Source: Marsupella aquatica (Eukaryota; Marchantiophyta). From it: a stretch of 64,000 nucleotides of DNA. The position numbers and the translations under genes are program-made. Positions 58,071-64,000 of this stretch are shown here, one piece after another. Every line of letters starts with the position of its first letter. Position 1 is the stretch's first letter. The notes under the pieces were generated by a model. It ran no database searches. It was not told the origin of the DNA and worked only from the letters and a program-made list of their open reading frames with translations. The stretch covers positions 7,812,001 through 7,876,000 of the forward strand of contig OZ316892.1 of the NCBI GenBank assembly GCA_973895155.1, written 5' to 3'.

Positions 58071-59541
58071 GGACCCCCATTAGGGGTCTCTTGCAAATTC
58101 TCTTCCAGGAGGTTGCGCCACATCATCACAACTAGCCACAAATAGGAATGATCCTACTTTTAACAATAACAAACGTGCACATTCCTGTTTGTGGCAAAAG
58201 CAACGTAATTTTTGGGGCGCCATGCCGTAAATACTAAACGTAAAAAAACCAAAATACAAAGGAAGAGATGTCATTTAGTAAAATAAAGTTACCATTTTGA
58301 TGTTTGTCAAAGATATATCAATGTTTTATATCAAAATGTTTGTATTTTTTAATTGTTTACAAGTTTGAAAAAATTAATCGATAGAAATGTACATAATTAA
58401 AACCTATTTGGCTTCACATTGTAAAACTAAATAATAAATCTCCTTAGTACTTGATAAAATTTTCCAATGTTTGATTCATTGGAAAATTCAAGATTTTGAA
58501 ACTTGTGATCTCTTTAGTAATGTCTTGATAAAATCTCTCAATGTCACTCATTGGAAAGCTAGAGTAAAATTAAAAACTCATCATCTCTTTCGTACTTGAC
58601 AAAATCTATCAATGTTAGGTTCATTGGAAAGCTAGAGAAATTTAGATACTCATGATCTTCCTATTTCTTGACAAATAATCTCAATGTCACACATTAGAAA
58701 GCTAAAACGATTGAAAATCTCCTGATCTCTTGAGCACCGTGATAAAATCTGACATAAAATTTGTAAATGTCAGACTCAATGTTAGAAAGCTAAAAGAATT
58801 CATGAACTCATAATCAAATTTTTTTATACTAACACTCATTGGAAAGACAAAGATGTTCAAAACTCATATGGAACTTGACAAAATTTGTCAATTTGAGGCT
58901 CATTGGAAACCCTTTCTCGAATAAGAGATATCACAATCTCGTCACCATCACAAACTTAGCCGCTACAAATTGATTTCTTTGATTATGTCACCATCGCTTG
59001 TCCACAATGCTTGCTTCCCAGCTTGAATTGTTTGCATCTCTTAGATAGTCTTCAACTAAAGCTCACTCTGAACACAGGTTGACGCCAAATGCAACCTCTA
59101 TGTCAAAGAAACAATTGTTGGTCTTCCCCTCACACCATAGCTTTCTTAAATAAAAATAACTACAAATCCTTTGTTTGAAGTGACGGCTCGTTCATTTTGT
59201 GTGAACATTCTTCCCACCAAATTGACAAGTGTTCTTTTGCCAACAGCTGAGTGTTGTGCTCTAGTCTGTCTTGTGGCGGTAATGCTCAATGTAACTCACA
59301 AACAATCAATCAAGAATGGTTGAAAGATTATTTCTCCAATATGTAAGCAAAACCTATAAGAAAACTCAATTCCTCCACATTCAACCTTTCATTTGATTAA
59401 TCTCTATCTTTTGAGCATTTGTTTTTGTACGAGCAAACACCAACACCATCGGGAGACTCAAATTAAACCGTTGGTTACCGCCTTGATGAAAATTGATTTC
59501 ACTTAATCACACAAACATTCCTTGGATGAACATGGGGGTCC
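58071..59541. mobile_element. 1.47-kb insertion with 10-bp terminal inverted repeats in the methyltransferase
   Basis: GGACCCCCAT at 58071-58080 and ATGGGGGTCC at 59532-59541 are exact inverted repeats bounding AT-rich non-coding DNA. Methyltransferase coding stops and resumes at these points. A target duplication is not clear: AC flanks both ends, but removing one copy leaves the methyltransferase one base out of frame, so the duplication or a nearby indel is unresolved. It is probably a non-autonomous DNA transposon; I do not assign a superfamily. Confidence 0.7.
58445..58925. repeat. 70-90-bp degenerate repeat inside the insertion
   Basis: About seven units carry CATTGGAAAGCTAGAG, then an A-rich stretch, ACTCATGATCTCTTTAGTAC, TTGACAAAATCT and TCAATGT. 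Spacing varies from about 66 to 96 bp. Confidence 0.75.
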
Positions 59542-60347
59542 ACGAATTAATTTGGGAGATGTTACGGGTGTTGCGTCATCTCCAGCTACATCAGACATAG
59601 TCTCCTGCATACATTTTGGAGAATGTGCCATTGTTAGGTGATGATCATCGTCAAATTGTTGCTAGTGTTCACCAGGTGAGGTCTTGGATTGGACCTGTTG
59701 TGTTATTGGATGCTGCACGTGTGGGTTCTCATGCACATCGTCCACGCTTGTGGTGGACTAATTTGATCCCATGTGAGGTGCTGAAGCGCGCATTTGACAG
59801 CATTCCACGCTCAACAGCCTTAGTGGTGGATGATATTTTGGATCCAGGGCGTCGTGCACAGGGTGTGACCCAACCTGACAGACCTCCATTGGCAATGGTC
59901 AATGTCGTTGGGCGCCCACGTTGTGCATTACCCACTCTTGTGAGCCACTCTGCTTCATATGCATTCAGAGCAGGTGGCCCTGGACTTGTGTGGGACACAA
60001 CTCTCTAGCAATTAGTGGAACCTACTGCTGATGAGAGGGAGCGTGCTATGGGATTTTTGACAGGCACCACTGTAGTTGCCTTGGTGTTAGAGAGTTCACG
60101 CCGCCAGGTCCTTGGTCAAACAATGGATTTGAATTGCTTGACTTGGATTATCAGCTTGGGAGTCGCTGAACAGTTGCATATGCGCTCTGCTGGTGTTACT
60201 AATCATCCATTAGTGAGCTTGCGGTCCACTGAGATAGTGATGACCACAGCTGGGGGCGAGGAGACAGTCCATGGACCTATGGCAGGACTGGCCAAGGCTG
60301 GACAGATTGTTGAGCAAGAAGGGGCTGCTCAATCTACTGCTAAATAG
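59541..60347 (+). pseudogene. retrotransposon DNA methyltransferase, C-terminal part
   Basis: This continues the domain after the insertion: HELIWEMLRVLRHLQ, then motif VI (YILENVP, Glu-Asn-Val at 59619-59627), motif VIII-like HAHRPRLWWTN, a target-recognition-like middle, then motifs IX and X (PTADERERAMGF and QTMDLNCLTW). TAG stops at 59598, 60006 and 60345 interrupt it in frame. The same frame runs through into reverse transcriptase, so in an intact element both would be parts of one polyprotein. Confidence 0.85.
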
Positions 60348-61435
60348 CAATCATCGGCTATCTCTTCTACCCTACAAAAAGATATTAGGGATCTGGTGGA
60401 GAGTTGGGAGCCACATATTGGTCCTAAGTTGACAGGGGAGGAGAGACGTCGCATGCATCGATTCCTGAAGAGTTACTGGAATTGTTTTGCATTCAGCATG
60501 AAGGATTTGGGGACATTGAAGGGCCCTGGTATTCAAATTGAATTGGCTAGTGATACGCCAATCTTTCGTAGACCATACCGTTATAGTGACATGGAGAGAG
60601 CTCTGATTCAAAGCAGAACTCAAGATTTGTTGGAGATTGGATTGGTGGAGATTTCATATGGGGAGTATGCATCTGCCACAATGATGCCAGCCAAGAAAGA
60701 TGTGCATGGCAATTGCATAGATAGGCGCATGTGTGGTGATTACAGACCTATTAATCGCCAGACAAAATCTGATCGATATGCCATGCCCACACCTGAGGAG
60801 ATCTTTGATGTTATGGGGCATGCAAAGGTTTTCAGTTCATTGGATCTGAGGGTAGGGTACCATCAGCTTCCAATTAGGCATGCTGACAGGTCCAAGACAG
60901 CATTCTGGGGGATTGATTCTTATGGCAAAGATCATTTGTATCAGTGGTTGTTCTTACCATTTGGGTTGAAGAATGCACCAGTTGAGTTCCAGAGAGTCGT
61001 GGATTGAATCCTTGCAGGTTTAAATTTTGTCAGATGTTATATTGATGATATTTTGGTCTATTCTTCCACTCTGGAAGAACATCAGTAGCACTTGCAGATT
61101 GTGTTGGAGAGATTGAGAGAACATGGGTTGAAACTCCATCCTAACAAGTGTAAGTTCTTCCAAGACCAGATTGAGTATTTGGGCCACACTATATACCTAG
61201 GGGGATTGGGTGTACAACAGACTAAAGTGGAGGCCATTACACAGATTCTTTGTCCTACTGATGTGAGTAGAGTTCGTGTTCTTGGGATTGACGAGCTACT
61301 ACAGGAGGTACGTTAAAGGATTTAGCCAGCTTGCTAAAGCTTTAACCATACTTACTAAGTTGGATCAGAAGTGGATTTGGGGTGATGACCGGGAGCATGC
61401 CTTTCAAGATCTGAAAGAAAGATTGGCATCATCCC
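60348..61435 (+). pseudogene. gypsy reverse transcriptase
   Basis: RNA-dependent DNA polymerase of the element. Visible: the PYRYSDMER finger region, ASATMMPAKKD, MCGDYRPINRQT, FSSLDLRVGYHQLPI (first catalytic Asp), KTAFWG, FLPFGLKNAPVEFQRVVD, and CYIDDILVYS with the catalytic YIDD at 61038-61049. Then HPNKCKFFQDQIEYLGH and, after a frameshift near 61270, FLGLTSYYRRYVKGFSQLAK into the RNase H lead-in. TGA at 61005 (Arg expected) and TAG at 61086 (Gln expected) break it. All catalytic residues remain legible. Confidence 0.9.
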
Positions 61436-62925
61436 AATGGTGGACCTTGCCACCCAGTGCCCTCACCAATCCCAGCACTTGCGCCTAGCCCTTGGTGCCT
61501 GAACGCCTCCACGGAATACCTCGAGCAAACATCCAAGTGCCTCTAGCACCACTAGCGGCCACTCCCATACGAAGCCGCACTTGCTCACCTACACGACCGC
61601 TACTCAACGGTCCTCACTGTTTGTACAAACAACCAAGCGCCTTGGTAAGTAACCCCTTCGGATCTAGAACCTGCCAAGTCTAGCATCCTAACTCAAGCTC
61701 AACAGACATTGGTAAATAGGTCAGCAATAGGTCCTCCCGATGCCATAAGCCGGAACCAGAACCCACGCCCACTGTCCGTCCAGGACAGCTCCTTCCTTGG
61801 GCGCGGCCCGGGTTCCCCCTCGTACCTATCCATCACCAACTGACCGCCCTGACCCTAGGACATGCTCATGGCCCAAATAGCGTAGCTTGTCCTAAAGCTT
61901 ATCCCAATCTTGTCTTAACACGCCGGGACCAGAACGGCCCCGACTCTAACACCGACTCCCGGTTTTCCCCACTGATAGTCTAGGGACCGAGCGCTCTTGG
62001 GACTCAGCCTCCATACCTACTTGGCCTTGCCTCCCCAACGCAAGCTCCCTTGGGAGACTGAACGCGGCTTGGCTGCTGTTCGGCAGGATTTGGTACACGG
62101 GCGAGCTAACACCCGCTAACCACGAGAACCCATGGCACCCCCAGACCCAGCTGAGCTCAGGAGGGCGTAGCCCTCTTCAAGAGATTTCCAACGCACCTAA
62201 GAAGTCTTCCAACGAACTTCCCGTTGGGAAGATATTGCCATTTCCGTTTGGCGGTTTTCCTTAGTGTCGCGACCGTCGCGGCTCACGACTTCGGTTCGCC
62301 CTTAGCCCCCAGGGAGACACCACTCCTCTCATATATGCTTCTGGAGACCTGCCACCCTCGGACCAGCTTTGGTCCCTAAACATTTGGCCCCCAACCCGGA
62401 TACCATCGCGCATAATGGGCGCACCACCAACTGGCAACGCCCATAACTTTCTTGATAGACATCCGCAAGCGGAGTGCCTTCGCCCATTGTGACCGGGCCG
62501 GCCCAGTGCTCATGCCTAGGCTCTCAGGTCTGATCGCCACTCGGGACCCCCGATCGGCCCAACCCGGCTCGGGCCACAACTTGCGCCCCAAGCGTCCGTT
62601 GCCAATGGCATCAACTCCATTGGCCTTGGCCCAAGAGGAGCTCACTCCCTATCCCTCAGATCTCAAAGCCCATCCGATGGTCCGGACGGCCACCCTTGAG
62701 CCCGGCCCATTTCTCCTTGACCCAACCAGCCATAGGCTAGTCCAAGTCCTTAGTGTGTGTCCCCAGCTTGGTCCTTTGCCTTGCTAGTGCCACGTCTCAT
62801 TGTCCACAAGTCTCCCCATGCTAAGTCCTCCCCGGATGGCCTATCCGGGCCTGGACCATAAGGGAGCTTGGCGTTGGAGTCAGCGACGCCGGAGCTAAGT
62901 GTTAAGGTAGTCGAGTTCCGCGACT
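61436..62925 (+). mobile_element. 1.49-kb GC-rich insertion with 5-bp target duplication in RNase H
   Basis: ATCCC at 61431-61435 and again at 62926-62930 flanks a non-coding GC-rich segment. Removing the insert and one ATCCC rejoins the pol frame exactly (LASS directly to PILRRP), so the duplication is well supported. A 5-bp duplication is typical of LTR elements, but the ends are AATGG and CGACT, not TG and CA. The left 640 bp match 33130-33785 in inverted orientation. It is possibly a solo LTR of an unusual element or a short non-autonomous retroelement. Confidence 0.75.
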
Positions 62926-63420
62926 ATCCCCTATTTTGAGAAGACCCATTTCAAGGAGACCATTTCAGCTACACACTGATTGAAGTGGAGTAGGACTTGG
63001 AGCAATGCTAACTAAGAAGAATGATGAGGGGAATGAGTTTGTTGTGGCTTATGCCAGTAGATCAAACAATTCAGCAAAGGCTAAGTATAGCTCTTATGAG
63101 GGAGAGTGTTTGGCAGCAGTATGGGTTGTTGCACACTTTTGTTGCTACTTGTTTGGTAACCCCTTCACCTTGATCATTGATCATTAGCCTCTCAAGTGGT
63201 TAATGGAGTCTGACAAGCTTACAGGGAAGCTTGCACGATGGGCATTATTGTTATAGGAGTATGATTTCCAGGTGGTGCATAGACAAGGAAAAGTGAAATT
63301 GGACGCAGATGGATTGAGCCGCAATCCATGTACCAGCCAGGAGGATGAGACTGGAGCCAGATGGCACGATGATTCAGATAAGGAGATGGTGCTAGGATGG
63401 CATGCATCTGCCTTCCTTTG
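62926..63420 (+). pseudogene. gypsy RNase H
   Basis: RNase H removes the RNA template strand during reverse transcription. PILRRPISRRPFQLHTD (first catalytic Asp) is followed by a TGA (62981) where Trp is conserved, then SGVGLGAMLTKK, VVAYASRSNN, AKYSSYEGECLAAVW, IDH, PLKWLMES, LARWALLL, EYDFQVVHRQGK and LDADGLSRNP. TAG stops at 63185 and 63254 stand where Gln is expected. The frame shifts between about 63390 and 63550. Confidence 0.88.
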
Positions 63421-63559
63421 TTGGGTCCAGCATGCAGTGGATTTGTGGACTCTACTTCATTGGATGAAGCAAATGATGAGTCTACAGATATGGATGTTGG
63501 TGAGGTTGTGGTTGGACAACAGGATATTTACAATGATGAGAGAGTGTTGGAATATATGC

Positions 63560-64000
63560 ACATTGGTTCTATTGGTGGCAGTGTTGATGCCAAGGAGCGT
63601 GACAAGGTTATGCAAAGAGCCAAGAGGTTTTGATGGGAAGGAAACCATCTTTTGAGAGTACTACGTGATGGTAAGGTATTGGTGGTACCAAAACCATCAC
63701 AACGAGTACATTTGGTGCGACATGCGCACGAGGAGTGGGTAATTTTGGTGTGAAGCGCACTTACAGTTTGCTGCAGACATAGTATTGGTGGTGTGGTATG
63801 CACACTCATGTCCAGCAACTGATAGCTAAGTGTGTGGTATGTGATAGAGTGAGAGCATCATTTAATGCTCCCACTCCCCAGTTACATCCGTTGCCGATCA
63901 TGGGTTTAGGATATCGTTGGAGTTTGGATTTTGCTGGTCCATTACCTCTTACCCAACGTCATAATTGGTATGTTTTGGTCACGGTGGAGCATTTCTCCAA
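63560..64000 (+). pseudogene. gypsy integrase, N-terminal part (truncated by window)
   Basis: Integrase inserts the element DNA into the host genome. The H2C2 zinc-binding module is visible across a frameshift near 63735: VRHAHEEW, then VKRTYSLLQ, a TAG at 63780 at a conserved Gln position, YWWCGMHTHVQQLIAKCVVC. The core starts with YRWSLDFAGPLPL (first catalytic Asp) and WYVLVTVEHFSK at the window end. A TGA at 63631 precedes it where Arg is expected. The rest of the core and any chromodomain lie outside the window. Confidence 0.85.

Larger units (their letters stand above)
56990..64000 (+). mobile_element. Ty3/gypsy element carrying a DNA methyltransferase (degenerate, cut by window end)
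   Basis: The order is aspartic protease, cytosine-5 DNA methyltransferase, reverse transcriptase, RNase H, integrase. Placing RNase H before integrase identifies Ty3/gypsy. Methyltransferase and reverse transcriptase share one frame (59541-61090), which supports a polyprotein. The copy is inactive: 13 in-frame stops in recognisable domains, frameshifts near 57600, 61270, 63400-63550 and 63735, a 1.47-kb insertion in the methyltransferase and a 1.49-kb insertion in RNase H. The element continues past the window, so its 3' LTR is unseen. Related elements with captured methyltransferases are known from charophyte algae and dinoflagellates. Confidence 0.88.

Noticed and set aside
1-64000. CRISPR arrays, bacterial operons, riboswitches
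   Set aside because: Split genes, plant families and retrotransposons show eukaryotic nuclear DNA; the tandem repeats lack unique spacers of constant length.

Overview
The window is nuclear DNA of a land plant. It holds four conserved plant protein genes; three have GT-AG introns, and one has a single coding exon behind a probable 5'UTR intron. The genes sit 5 to 25 kb apart in repeat-rich, largely gene-free DNA with Ty3/gypsy, Ty1/copia and LINE debris. The DNA-methyltransferase-carrying gypsy element at the right edge makes me favour a non-seed plant (bryophyte, lycophyte or fern) or a close streptophyte relative. That placement is inference.

Layout: 1-3.3 kb, no gene, G/C-rich simple tracts. 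3.3-5.9 kb (+), a six-exon pectin methylesterase of the PME31 type. 6-8.6 kb, short tandem duplications. 8.6-11.8 kb (-), a four-exon GINT1-like GT64 glycosyltransferase of Golgi sphingolipid synthesis. 12-21 kb, minisatellites and dispersed repeats. 22.0-24.8 kb (-), a six-exon, probably plastid-targeted multi-pass membrane protein of unknown function. 25-38 kb, repeats, a LINE zinc-knuckle fragment, a long 18-bp-type minisatellite and one copy of an LTR-like repeat. 38.6-44.8 kb (-), a decayed multi-ORF gene resembling a plant-mobile-domain plus coiled-coil transposon protein. 46.1-46.4 kb, a copia RNase H remnant. 46.7-47.3 kb, a degenerate minisatellite leading into the 5' region of an intact DEAD-box helicase (RH42/Prp5 type, 48.1-51.85 kb, +). 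55-64 kb, the 5' part and pol of a Ty3/gypsy element, cut by the window end.

The most unusual content is that gypsy element. Between its protease and reverse transcriptase it carries a cytosine-5 DNA methyltransferase domain with motif I, the PC catalytic motif and ENV still readable. The copy is dead: it has point stops, frameshifts and two nested insertions. All 13 stops that I could place in a domain-supported frame are TAG or TGA, and none is TAA. Most are one C-to-T change from CAG or CGA, as expected if CG and CHG methylation drove its decay. Retrotransposons with captured methyltransferases are known from charophytes and dinoflagellates, so the class is not new. The tandem hairpin repeat upstream, the decay spectrum and the nested insertions are specific to this copy.

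The host genes do not form a functional cluster. Pectin methylesterase and GINT1 both concern the cell surface (wall pectin and plasma-membrane sphingolipid glycans), the membrane protein is probably plastid, and RH42 acts in the spliceosome. I see no evidence of co-regulation except a roughly 200-bp repeat lying upstream of both minus-strand genes.
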